NCBI GenBank assembly: GCA_002321855.1
Contig: DCMX01000089.1
Location: 1-13,863, forward strand
Source: Fidelibacterota bacterium UBA1611
GTDB lineage: Bacteria > Fidelibacterota > Marinisomatia > Marinisomatales > UBA1611
Direction of reading: 5' to 3'
DNA: 13,863 nt
Part shown: piece by piece, positions 7,787-13,863 of the stretch
Position numbering within the stretch: the stretch's first letter is position 1
How the letters are laid out: every line of letters starts with the position of its first letter
The notes under the pieces: generated by a model
What the model was told of the DNA's origin: nothing
Database searches by the model: none
The model's input: only the letters and a program-made list of their open reading frames with translations
Made by a program: the position numbers and the translations under genes

Positions 7787-8974
7787 ATGAATTTGAGCCT
7801 GAGGTTTGTCCTGCGCTATTTACGTGCCCCAGAGAAAGGTAGTTTTTCATCTTACACCAGCAAGCTATCTATAATCGGGCTTTCTATTGGGGTGTCTGCC
7901 CTGATGCTTACTGCCAGCATCATACGGGGATTTGAGAATACTCTTTCAGATAAACTGTCCGGGTTTGATGGGATGATACGGGTTCAACATATGCTGGGTC
8001 ATTCCATTACTAGTAATATCTCAGTATTGGATTCCATGTTAGGTCAATTTCCTTTGTCCATAGAGTACAAACCCTACATTCGAAAAGGTGCTATGATTCG
8101 CGTAGGTAATAAAGCTGAAGGGATTCTGGTGGAAGGCATCGATCATTTACCAACTGGTCTGGAATATAATATGCATAAAAGTGCAATTTCCTCTGGTAAG
8201 ATTATTCTAGGTAAGTCGCTTGGCTCAGTAATGGATGTTGAATTAGGAGATCGGATTATTATTTCAGATTTGGAAACCATGATGCAGCCTGGTTCCTCTC
8301 AGCGGATTTCAAGTGTTGAAATTGGAGGATTTTTTCATTCCGGAATGCTGGAATATGATAAAACAATTGCTTTTGTTTCTTTATCCCAGGCTCGGACTAT
8401 ATTTAATATGGAGTCACAGATTACCGGTTATATTATTAACTCAGATGAATCTCTAAAGGACATAATGGATTATTTTGTTGAAAATCTTAGTTACCCTTAT
8501 TACCCTGAATCCTGGCAGGACAGGCACCGCATCCTATTCGAATGGATTAGCATACAGCGTTGGCCGGCCCTGATCATATTCGGGATGATTGCGCTGGTGG
8601 GTATTGTGAATATCCTGGCTACCCTGGCTATGATAGTTATTGAGAAATCCGGTCAGGTTGGAATGCTCATAGCGCAGGGTATGCACCGTCGCACCATCCG
8701 GAAGATATTTCTCCTCCAAAGCAGTGCCATCGGAATTATTGGCGGAATCATCGGAACCTGTGTGGCAGGATTGTTTATATTTCTCCAGCATCGATACCAT
8801 ATAATTACTATCCCTGAGGACATATACTTTATGGACCACATCCCGGTGCATGCGGACCCGGGAATGTTTTTATTAATCTTGTCTGGTACTCTCATAGTAT
8901 GCTTGCTGGCATCACTCTGGCCAACCAAAGCAGTTATGGATATTCTTCCTGCTGACGTCCTGAGGTACGAATGA
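7787..8974 (+). CDS. lolC: Lipoprotein-release ABC transporter permease, LolC/LolE family (first copy)
   Basis: An inner-membrane permease that, with LolE and the ATPase LolD, pulls lipoproteins out of the inner membrane and hands them to the carrier LolA. The 395-residue protein has the MacB/FtsX-type layout: TM1 at about 27-46, a large periplasmic domain (about 50-255), then three TMs at about 260-285, 312-334 and 360-379. Family wording includes RYLR near the start, GVSALMLTASIIRGFE, the FHSGMLEYDK turn in the periplasmic domain, and the C-terminal ILPADVLRYE, which matches the LolC/E ending closely. It is followed by a related permease (4-base ATGA overlap) and by LolD, which supports the assignment. 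LolC versus LolE by name is assigned from order only; the two cannot be told apart by motif here. Confidence 0.85.
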   Translation: MNLSLRFVLRYLRAPEKGSFSSYTSKLSIIGLSIGVSALMLTASIIRGFENTLSDKLSGFDGMIRVQHMLGHSITSNISVLDSMLGQFPLSIEYKPYIRKGAMIRVGNKAEGILVEGIDHLPTGLEYNMHKSAISSGKIILGKSLGSVMDVELGDRIIISDLETMMQPGSSQRISSVEIGGFFHSGMLEYDKTIAFVSLSQARTIFNMESQITGYIINSDESLKDIMDYFVENLSYPYYPESWQDRHRILFEWISIQRWPALIIFGMIALVGIVNILATLAMIVIEKSGQVGMLIAQGMHRRTIRKIFLLQSSAIGIIGGIIGTCVAGLFIFLQHRYHIITIPEDIYFMDHIPVHADPGMFLLILSGTLIVCLLASLWPTKAVMDILPADVLRYE

Positions 8975-10146
8975 ACCTGACCCGGGAAATTGCACTCAGA
9001 TTTCTAATGTCTCGGAAAGGGCCGGGCCGTTTTACAGGGATTGTTTCCATGGCAGGTATGGGAGTAGGATGCTTTGCCCTGGCAATATCACTGGCTGTGT
9101 TAAATGGATTTGAGGGACAGGTACGTGAAAAACTTCGGGGTTTTGATGGTGACCTTCGCTTGACTGGAACCGAACTGGATGCCACGATACAACTCTTGGA
9201 AAACCGACCTGAGATTCAGTCAGTTATGCCTTTTAAGACCCGCCAGGGGCTAATCCAGTATCGATCTAATCAGCGGATGGTTACATTCAAAGCGGTGGAT
9301 ATGCAAATGATGCAGTCATTTTACAATGTGTCAATACAAGGTGAAATACCCCAAAAAAATGGGATCCTTATTGGCCGGGACACCGCTGCCCGTCTGGGTG
9401 TGCGCGTTGGTGATGAAATGATAATCAGTAGTCCTTTGGACCAGACTCCATCGATTGGATTTCCGCACCGGTTAAAAACTATAGTGAATGGAATCTTTCA
9501 TTCCCAAATTTTAGATTATGATGACCGTATAATTTTTTTGCCCGCTGAAACCGGGGAACTTTTATTTAGACGCCTCGATCGATGGGACGGCATTGATCTT
9601 CGTATTTATCCTGAGACAAACATAGAAGATGCTGAAACAAGCATTGCGGCTGTTTTGCCGAAAGGGGTTATTCTTCAAACATGGGAGGACATCCACAGTA
9701 TCTTGGTCAAAGCCATGCGGTTGGAAAGGCTCGGTGCCATAAGCGTTCTCAGTTTGATTATTCTCGTGGCGGCATTTAATCTGACAGCTACCTTATCGTT
9801 GATCACCGTTCAAAAGATCAAGGAGATTGGCATTCTCAGGGCTATGGGTACGCCAATCCATACCCTGAAAAATGTATTGGTTATTCAGGGGTTCTGGCGC
9901 GGAGGATGGGGAGCGTTTTCAGGTCTGTTATCAGGATGTTGTCTGGTTTTCATTCAAAATATTACCGGCTTTATTCCCCTACCCACAGATATATATTTTA
10001 TGCGAACCCTTCCCATGCAACTATTGCCAGCTGATATTTTGCTGATCACAATTATTGCCAGTGGCTTTATTTTGATATCATCTTGGGCAGCAAGTCGCAA
10101 AGTCGCTATTATTGAACCGAGAGATGCACTTCAATGGACAAAATAG
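8971..10146 (+). CDS. lolE: Lipoprotein-release ABC transporter permease, LolC/LolE family (second copy)
   Basis: The second permease subunit of the presumed LolCDE complex. It has 391 residues with the same plan as its neighbour: TM1 at about 24-44 containing the VLNGFEGQVREKL family block, a periplasmic domain with the FHSQILDYDD turn at 176-185, then TMs at about 256-280, 308-330 and 352-374. The coupling-helix region KIKEIGILRAMG (282-293), which contacts the ATPase in this family, is well preserved. The C-terminal end IEPRDALQW is further from the LRYE ending than in the first copy. The ATG lies inside the lolC stop (ATGA) and the 3' end overlaps lolD by 13 bases, so all three genes are likely made in step. 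The first and second copies share the fold but little exact sequence, so they look like old paralogues with separate roles. Confidence 0.85.
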   Translation: MNLTREIALRFLMSRKGPGRFTGIVSMAGMGVGCFALAISLAVLNGFEGQVREKLRGFDGDLRLTGTELDATIQLLENRPEIQSVMPFKTRQGLIQYRSNQRMVTFKAVDMQMMQSFYNVSIQGEIPQKNGILIGRDTAARLGVRVGDEMIISSPLDQTPSIGFPHRLKTIVNGIFHSQILDYDDRIIFLPAETGELLFRRLDRWDGIDLRIYPETNIEDAETSIAAVLPKGVILQTWEDIHSILVKAMRLERLGAISVLSLIILVAAFNLTATLSLITVQKIKEIGILRAMGTPIHTLKNVLVIQGFWRGGWGAFSGLLSGCCLVFIQNITGFIPLPTDIYFMRTLPMQLLPADILLITIIASGFILISSWAASRKVAIIEPRDALQWTK

Positions 10147-10811
10147 TAATAGAAGCCGACCAGATATTTAAAACTTATTCCAATGGAAGGAGAGAGTTAG
10201 AGGTTCTTTCCGGAATTGGTCTCAATGTGAATTCCGGGAATATTATTACCATTATGGGTCAGTCTGGGGCGGGAAAATCTACCCTTTTGAATATACTGGG
10301 TACCTTGGATAAACCAGACAAAGGAGTTGTAAAAATAAATAATATTAGAGTCGATGTATTGCTTGAAGATGAACTGGCCGAACTGCGAAATAAACATATC
10401 GGATTTATTTTTCAGTTTCATCACCTTTTACCGGAATTCACCGCGCAAGAAAACATGTTATTACCAGCGTGGATCAAAAATGGGAAAAAGATTCCTACGG
10501 ACTGGGGAATGGAATTACTGGAGACCGTGGGTTTAACTGAAAGGAAAGATCACTTACCATCGCAATTGTCTGGAGGAGAACGGCTACGTACTGCGGTAGT
10601 TCGGGCACTAATTAACCAACCGGATATACTGCTTGCTGATGAACCAACTGGGAATCTGGATATAGAAAACGCACGGAAATTAATTGACCTATTACTACGA
10701 ATTAACAGAGATTTTGGCCAGACAATTGTGCTTACAACTCATAATCCAGAAGTGGCAGAGATCGGTCATGTCAAATATGAATTATGTGCAGGTCAACTAA
10801 GAATTATTTAG
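10134..10811 (+). CDS. lolD: Lipoprotein-release ABC transporter ATPase
   Basis: The cytosolic ATPase driving the LolC/LolE permeases. It has 225 residues, normal for LolD. Motifs in order are Walker A GQSGAGKST (42-50), the Q-loop stretch FQFHHLLPEFTAQEN (93-107), the signature LSGGE (145-149), Walker B ILLADE (165-170) and switch histidine H203 in TTHN. FQFHHLLPEFTA is a near match to the LolD-specific wording known from E. coli and separates it from the related MacB and FtsE ATPases. After LSGGE the sequence is RLRTAVVRAL, where RQRVAIARAL is usual; the change from Q to L is non-standard but outside the core LSGGE. The start ATG lies within the last codons of lolE (13-base overlap) and clpC begins ten bases after the stop. 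Lower in G+C than the preceding permeases. Confidence 0.92.
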   Translation: MDKIVIEADQIFKTYSNGRRELEVLSGIGLNVNSGNIITIMGQSGAGKSTLLNILGTLDKPDKGVVKINNIRVDVLLEDELAELRNKHIGFIFQFHHLLPEFTAQENMLLPAWIKNGKKIPTDWGMELLETVGLTERKDHLPSQLSGGERLRTAVVRALINQPDILLADEPTGNLDIENARKLIDLLLRINRDFGQTIVLTTHNPEVAEIGHVKYELCAGQLRII

Positions 10812-10821
10812 CAACATTATT

Positions 10822-13281
10822 ATGAAAGAGAATTTTTCAAAAAGAGTACAGAATATTTTAAAAAAAGCAAAGGAAGAAGCCATACGGTTAGGGCATAGTT
10901 ATGTTGGTTCAGAGCATATACTTTTAGGTCTTTTGAAAGAAAAATCAGGCGTTTCCCATAAGTTACTTGATGCAAATGGTATTGACTACCTGGAAATGAT
11001 TGTCATGATCGAAGATTTGATTAAAGAATCCGGCGGAACCATGACTCTTGGGCATCTTCCTCTGACACGCCGGGCTGAACGTGTCTTGCGGAATGCTTAC
11101 AGTGAGGCCAATTCAAGGGGAAGCTCCATAGCTGATGATGAGCACCTTTTTTTAGCCATGCTTCAAGAGAATGAAGGTATAGCCTTTGAAGTATTAAAAA
11201 CTTTCAGTCTAGATTCTGATTTGGTATCAGACTATTTGACGGATATAGTTCTGGAAAAAGATACTGGTTCACCTAACATAGAAAAATCATCAAAAAGCCA
11301 GACGCCGACCCTAGATCATTTTTCCAGGGATATAACTAAACTTACCCACATAGGGAAACTCGATCCGGTTATAGGACGCGAAAAGGAAATTGAACGTGTC
11401 GCACAAGTTCTTACACGCCGTAAAAAGAACAATCCGGTCCTTATTGGCGAGTCTGGTGTTGGGAAAACAGCTATTATTGAAGGATTGGCACAAAGGATTA
11501 TTCGTAAAACAGTTCCACGTGTACTCCACAACCAACGCATTCTATCCCTGGATTTGGCAAGTATTGTTGCTGGTACTAAATATCGAGGTCAGTTTGAGGA
11601 ACGAATGAAAAGTATTATGATAGAACTTGAAACGAATGAGAATATTATTATTTTCATTGATGAACTGCATACTTTGGTAGGTGCCGGGGGAGCTTCTGGT
11701 TCTATAGATGCTTCAAATATGTTTAAGCCATCATTGGCCCGAGGAGATATACAATGTGTTGGTGCAACGACCATGGATGAATACCGAAAGTATATTGAAA
11801 AAGACGGTGCATTGGACCGGCGCTTTCAAAAGATAATTATTAATCCATCCACAATATCTGAGTCGTTGGCTATACTTCATGGCCTAAAAGGAAAGTATGA
11901 AGACCATCATAATGTTCACTATTCAGATAAAGCCATCGAAGCCTGTGTTCATTTATCCGAACGATACGTATCTGATAAACATCTTCCGGATAAGGCAATC
12001 GATATGATGGATGAAGCTGGTGCACGAGCTCATATGTTCAATGCCGAAGTTCCACCTGATATCATTAAAATTGAGATAGAAATAGATAAAATTAGGGAAG
12101 ATAAGCAAGCGAAAGTTGCCAATCAGTTATTTGAAGATGCTGCTTTATTACGAGATACAGAACGCACACTATTAAAAAGGCTTTCAAAAGCCCAGCAGAT
12201 ATGGCAGGAAGGCGGTGAGCATAAAATTATTGATATTTCTGATGAGAATATTGCAGATGTGGTATCTTTAGTTACAGGTATACCTATAACTAAAGTAGCT
12301 CAATCAGAAGGCCAAAAATTGTTGAAACTTTCTGAAAAACTCGGTGAGTTTATTATCGGGCAAAACGATGCTATTGAAAGCTTATCTAAAGCTATTCGCA
12401 GAGCACGAACAGGATTAAAAAATCCTAATCGACCAATTGGGGTATTTATGTTTCTTGGTCCCACTGGTGTTGGCAAAACTGAATTGGCTAAGGTATTAGC
12501 TAAATATCTATTCACGCATCATCAAGCTTTGGTGAAAGTGGATATGTCAGAGTTTTCGGAACAGTTTTCTCTTTCACGTTTAATCGGAGCACCTCCTGGT
12601 TATGTAGGGTATGATGAAGGTGGTGAATTAACCGAAAGAGTGCGTCGCAATCCTTATTCGGTTGTGTTGCTCGATGAGATTGAAAAGGCTCATCATGGCC
12701 TGTACAATATTCTTTTACAGGTATTTGATGAGGGTGTACTCACGGATGGTCTAGGTAGAAAGGTAGATTTTTGTAATTCCATCATTATCATGACCTCTAA
12801 TCTTGGGACAAAGGAAATAAGATCAAATGGATTGGGTTTTGGCGGTAAATCATTGGGAGATAGTTTCCAAAAGATGAAATCAAGTATCCTTGATAAGGTT
12901 CAGGATACTTTTTCTCCGGAGCTACTGAACCGAATCGATGAATCAATCGTGTTTCATTCTCTAACAGAAGATCATGTTTATAAAATTATAGATCTGCAGT
13001 TGAATGATTTGGTGAAAAATCTGGCTAAAATTGGTTTGGGATTAAAACTCACACTATCAGCCAAGCAGTTATTAGTAAAGAATGGATTTGATCCTAAATT
13101 TGGTGTCCGTCCATTACGACGCGAAATCCAGGCATCTCTTGAAGATCCTATTGCAGAAATGTTATTGAAATATAACTACCCAGAAGGTACAGTGATTAAA
13201 GTGGATTCGTTTCGTTCGGGATTCAAATTCACAGATAATAGTGAAAAAATGAAAACCAAAAATAGATCTAATAAAAACTGA
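10822..13281 (+). CDS. clpC: Clp protease ATP-binding subunit ClpC
   Basis: An AAA+ unfoldase that feeds substrates to the ClpP peptidase in the cytosol. The protein has 819 residues, the normal ClpC size. Layout: two Clp_N repeats (about 5-65 and 78-140); AAA module 1 with Walker A GESGVGKT (209-216), pore segment KYRGQF (253-258) and Walker B IIIFIDE (275-281); and a short middle region with a UVR-like motif (NQLFEDAALLRDTER, 434-448). AAA module 2 has Walker A GPTGVGKT (546-553), pore GYVGYDEGG (593-601), Walker B VVLLDE (614-619) and sensor-2 GVRPLRR (761-767). The short UVR-type middle region, in place of the long ClpB coiled coil, argues for ClpC over ClpB. LGF at 671-673 sits where ClpP-docking loops occur, so it should work with ClpP, which is not in this window. 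No strong ribosome site precedes ATG 10822. Confidence 0.94.
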   Translation: MKENFSKRVQNILKKAKEEAIRLGHSYVGSEHILLGLLKEKSGVSHKLLDANGIDYLEMIVMIEDLIKESGGTMTLGHLPLTRRAERVLRNAYSEANSRGSSIADDEHLFLAMLQENEGIAFEVLKTFSLDSDLVSDYLTDIVLEKDTGSPNIEKSSKSQTPTLDHFSRDITKLTHIGKLDPVIGREKEIERVAQVLTRRKKNNPVLIGESGVGKTAIIEGLAQRIIRKTVPRVLHNQRILSLDLASIVAGTKYRGQFEERMKSIMIELETNENIIIFIDELHTLVGAGGASGSIDASNMFKPSLARGDIQCVGATTMDEYRKYIEKDGALDRRFQKIIINPSTISESLAILHGLKGKYEDHHNVHYSDKAIEACVHLSERYVSDKHLPDKAIDMMDEAGARAHMFNAEVPPDIIKIEIEIDKIREDKQAKVANQLFEDAALLRDTERTLLKRLSKAQQIWQEGGEHKIIDISDENIADVVSLVTGIPITKVAQSEGQKLLKLSEKLGEFIIGQNDAIESLSKAIRRARTGLKNPNRPIGVFMFLGPTGVGKTELAKVLAKYLFTHHQALVKVDMSEFSEQFSLSRLIGAPPGYVGYDEGGELTERVRRNPYSVVLLDEIEKAHHGLYNILLQVFDEGVLTDGLGRKVDFCNSIIIMTSNLGTKEIRSNGLGFGGKSLGDSFQKMKSSILDKVQDTFSPELLNRIDESIVFHSLTEDHVYKIIDLQLNDLVKNLAKIGLGLKLTLSAKQLLVKNGFDPKFGVRPLRREIQASLEDPIAEMLLKYNYPEGTVIKVDSFRSGFKFTDNSEKMKTKNRSNKN

Positions 13282-13283
13282 TA

Positions 13284-13315
13284 ATGATTTCCTAGATCAA
13301 TTTAGACGAAGTCAT
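13284..13315 (+). terminator. Weak hairpin after clpC, possible terminator
   Basis: Starting three bases after the clpC stop, ATGATTTC (13284-13291) pairs with GAAGTCAT (13308-13315), and CTAGA (13292-13296) pairs with TTTAG (13301-13305). This leaves a 4-base loop (TCAA) and a 2-base bulge (AC); two of the 13 pairs are G-U. The stem is AT-rich and only TTT follows, so it would be a weak terminator at best. It could instead be an mRNA 3'-end or processing structure. Confidence 0.3.
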
Positions 13316-13318
13316 GTT

Positions 13319-13366
13319 TCTGTCAAATAGGGAGAGAATAGTTTATTATCTGTCATTTAGGGTTAG
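13319..13366 (+). repeat. Pair of 18-bp direct repeats upstream of dnaK
   Basis: Two copies of TCTGTCAWWTAGGGNNAG start at 13319 and 13349, exactly 30 bases apart. They agree at 14 of 18 positions, and the mismatches are two paired blocks (AA/TT at 8-9, AG/TT at 15-16). The 30-base period is close to three turns of B-DNA, so two protein molecules bound there would sit on the same face. The location in a probable promoter region suggests an operator, but the binder is unknown and chance similarity in AT-rich DNA cannot be excluded. Confidence 0.5.
13320..13349 (+). promoter_or_regulatory. Candidate promoter for dnaK
   Basis: CTGTCA (13320-13325, 4 of 6 matches to TTGACA) and TATTAT (13344-13349, 5 of 6 matches to TATAAT) are separated by 18 bases. 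The first direct repeat overlaps the -35 element. A second possible -10, TATAAA at 13396-13401, lies nearer to dnaK but has no good -35. No sigma-32-like CTTGAA/CCCCAT pair is seen. If the organism is of the FCB group its own sigma preferences may differ, so this is a weak call. Confidence 0.25.
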
Positions 13367-13423
13367 TAATCTTAGTGGAATATTCATTGTTAATGTATAA
13401 ATCATTACATCAAATTTTTCTAT

Positions 13424-13428
13424 AAGGA
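13424..13428 (+). promoter_or_regulatory. Ribosome binding site of dnaK
   Basis: AAGGA lies six bases before ATG 13435. It is the best-placed Shine-Dalgarno sequence in the window and fixes the dnaK start. Confidence 0.8.
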
Positions 13429-13434
13429 AATGCA

Positions 13435-13863
13435 ATGGGAAAAATTATTGGAATAGATCTTGGAACCACTAATTCTTGTGTAGCTGTTCTGGAAGGAGGA
13501 GAACCAACTATTATAACGAATCCTGAAGGAGGTCGCACAACGCCTTCGGTTGTTGGTTTTACGAAAAATGGAGAACGTTTGGTAGGGCAGCCAGCTAAAC
13601 GTCAAGCAGTAACAAATCCTGAAAACACAGTTTTTTCTATTAAACGTTTCATGGGTAGAATGTACGATGAAGTAGATAATGAAATTTCTGAGGTACCGTA
13701 TCAGGTTAATAAGAATTCAAGTGGAGCAGTAGTTGTAAAAGCTGGTGGAAAAAATTATACTCCTCCTGAAATCAGTGCTATGGTGCTTCAAAAACTAAAA
13801 CAAGATGCTGAAGAATATCTAAGTACAACTATCACAGATGCTGTTATTACAGTACCAGCTTAT
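13435..13863 (+). CDS. dnaK: Chaperone protein DnaK (Hsp70), N-terminal part (3' end outside window)
   Basis: The cytosolic Hsp70 chaperone, which binds unfolded peptides in an ATP-driven cycle with DnaJ and GrpE. Only the first 143 codons are present and the frame is open to the window edge. The start is unmistakable: MGKIIGIDLGTTNSCVAV contains the phosphate-1 loop of the actin/Hsp70 ATPase fold (6-18). Further family blocks are EGGRTTPSVVGF (31-42), GQPAKRQAVTNPENT (51-65), the catalytic lysine K70 in SIKRFMGR, and AVITVPAY at 136-143, ending where the second half of lobe I begins. It is preceded by its own ribosome site and a 153-base gap, so it probably has its own promoter and does not simply continue the clpC transcript. 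grpE and hrcA, frequent upstream neighbours, are not beside it; dnaJ could lie beyond the edge. Confidence 0.97.
   Translation, partial: MGKIIGIDLGTTNSCVAVLEGGEPTIITNPEGGRTTPSVVGFTKNGERLVGQPAKRQAVTNPENTVFSIKRFMGRMYDEVDNEISEVPYQVNKNSSGAVVVKAGGKNYTPPEISAMVLQKLKQDAEEYLSTTITDAVITVPAY

Larger units (their letters stand above)
13282..13434 (+). other. Intergenic region between clpC and dnaK
   Basis: The longest non-coding stretch of the window (153 bases), strongly AT-rich. It holds a weak hairpin next to clpC, a spaced pair of direct repeats in the middle, candidate promoter hexamers, a small TAATG/CATTA dyad (13391-13407) around a TATAAA, and the dnaK ribosome site. I saw no open reading frame with coding character on either strand and no CIRCE-type (TTAGCACTC) operator. 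Confidence 0.8.

Noticed and set aside
8534..8928. Two - strand open frames of about 90-105 codons opposite lolC
   Set aside because: They are antiparallel to the conserved C-terminal membrane segments of the permease and show no independent coding signs.
10354..10536. 60-codon + strand open frame inside lolD
   Set aside because: It is out of frame within the conserved LolD region between the Q-loop and signature, with no own start signal.
13391..13407. TAATG-N7-CATTA dyad as an operator
   Set aside because: Only five pairs in very AT-rich DNA around a TATAAA; likely by chance, so it is mentioned only as part of the intergenic description.
13282..13434. CIRCE operator or sigma-32 promoter before dnaK
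   Set aside because: Neither the TTAGCACTC inverted repeat nor a CTTGAA/CCCCAT pair is present on reading both strands.
1..13863. CRISPR array, insertion sequence, tRNA or prophage
   Set aside because: No spaced repeat array, transposase motif, terminal repeat or cloverleaf-like sequence was seen; the window is almost wholly filled by conserved housekeeping genes.

Overview
The window looks like a densely packed stretch of housekeeping chromosome from a Gram-negative bacterium outside the Proteobacteria. All genes lie on the + strand and most gaps are under 25 bases. Evidence for an outer membrane is a LolC/LolE/LolD-type lipoprotein-release ABC transporter. Evidence against Proteobacteria is a ClpC-type (UVR-bearing) Clp ATPase, a membrane diadenylate cyclase of the CdaA type, and ClpC wording around the second AAA module (EQFSLSRL, TDGLGRKVDF) that resembles the Bacteroidetes/Chlorobi/Marinimicrobia side of the tree. 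Several start codons lack a clear Shine-Dalgarno sequence. I infer an FCB-group bacterium, possibly Marinimicrobia-like; this is an inference from motifs and was not tested by phylogeny.

Layout. (1) Positions 1-5118, AT-rich: the 3' part of tilS (tRNA-Ile lysidine synthetase), hpt (purine salvage), ftsH (membrane AAA protease), folP (dihydropteroate synthase) and cdaA (c-di-AMP synthase). Spacings run from a 1-base overlap to 23 bases, so this is probably one operon. (2) Positions 5119-5165: the longest gap within the first eleven genes, holding a perfect 9-bp inverted repeat and a smaller one that abuts the next start codon. (3) Positions 5166-10811: prfB (release factor 2, read through a programmed +1 frameshift), lysS, lolC-like, lolE-like and lolD, with touching or overlapping ends. 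prfB to lolE is visibly richer in G+C than the flanks. (4) Positions 10822-13281: clpC, a Clp unfoldase carrying an LGF loop expected to dock on ClpP. (5) Positions 13282-13434: an intergenic region with a weak hairpin after clpC, a pair of 18-bp direct repeats exactly 30 bp apart, candidate promoter elements and a good ribosome binding site. (6) Positions 13435 to the end: the first 143 codons of dnaK.

How the genes fit together: tilS, prfB and lysS serve translation. ftsH, clpC and dnaK serve protein quality control in the membrane and cytosol. hpt and folP feed nucleotide and folate metabolism. cdaA makes a second messenger. The Lol genes export lipoproteins to the outer membrane. I found no mobile element, CRISPR array, tRNA or rRNA, and no convincing undescribed system. 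The points most worth a second look are the prfB recoding site with its non-standard CUU-UGA-U context, the direct repeats before dnaK, the hairpin region where the two operon halves meet, and the lack of a cdaR/ybbR partner beside cdaA.
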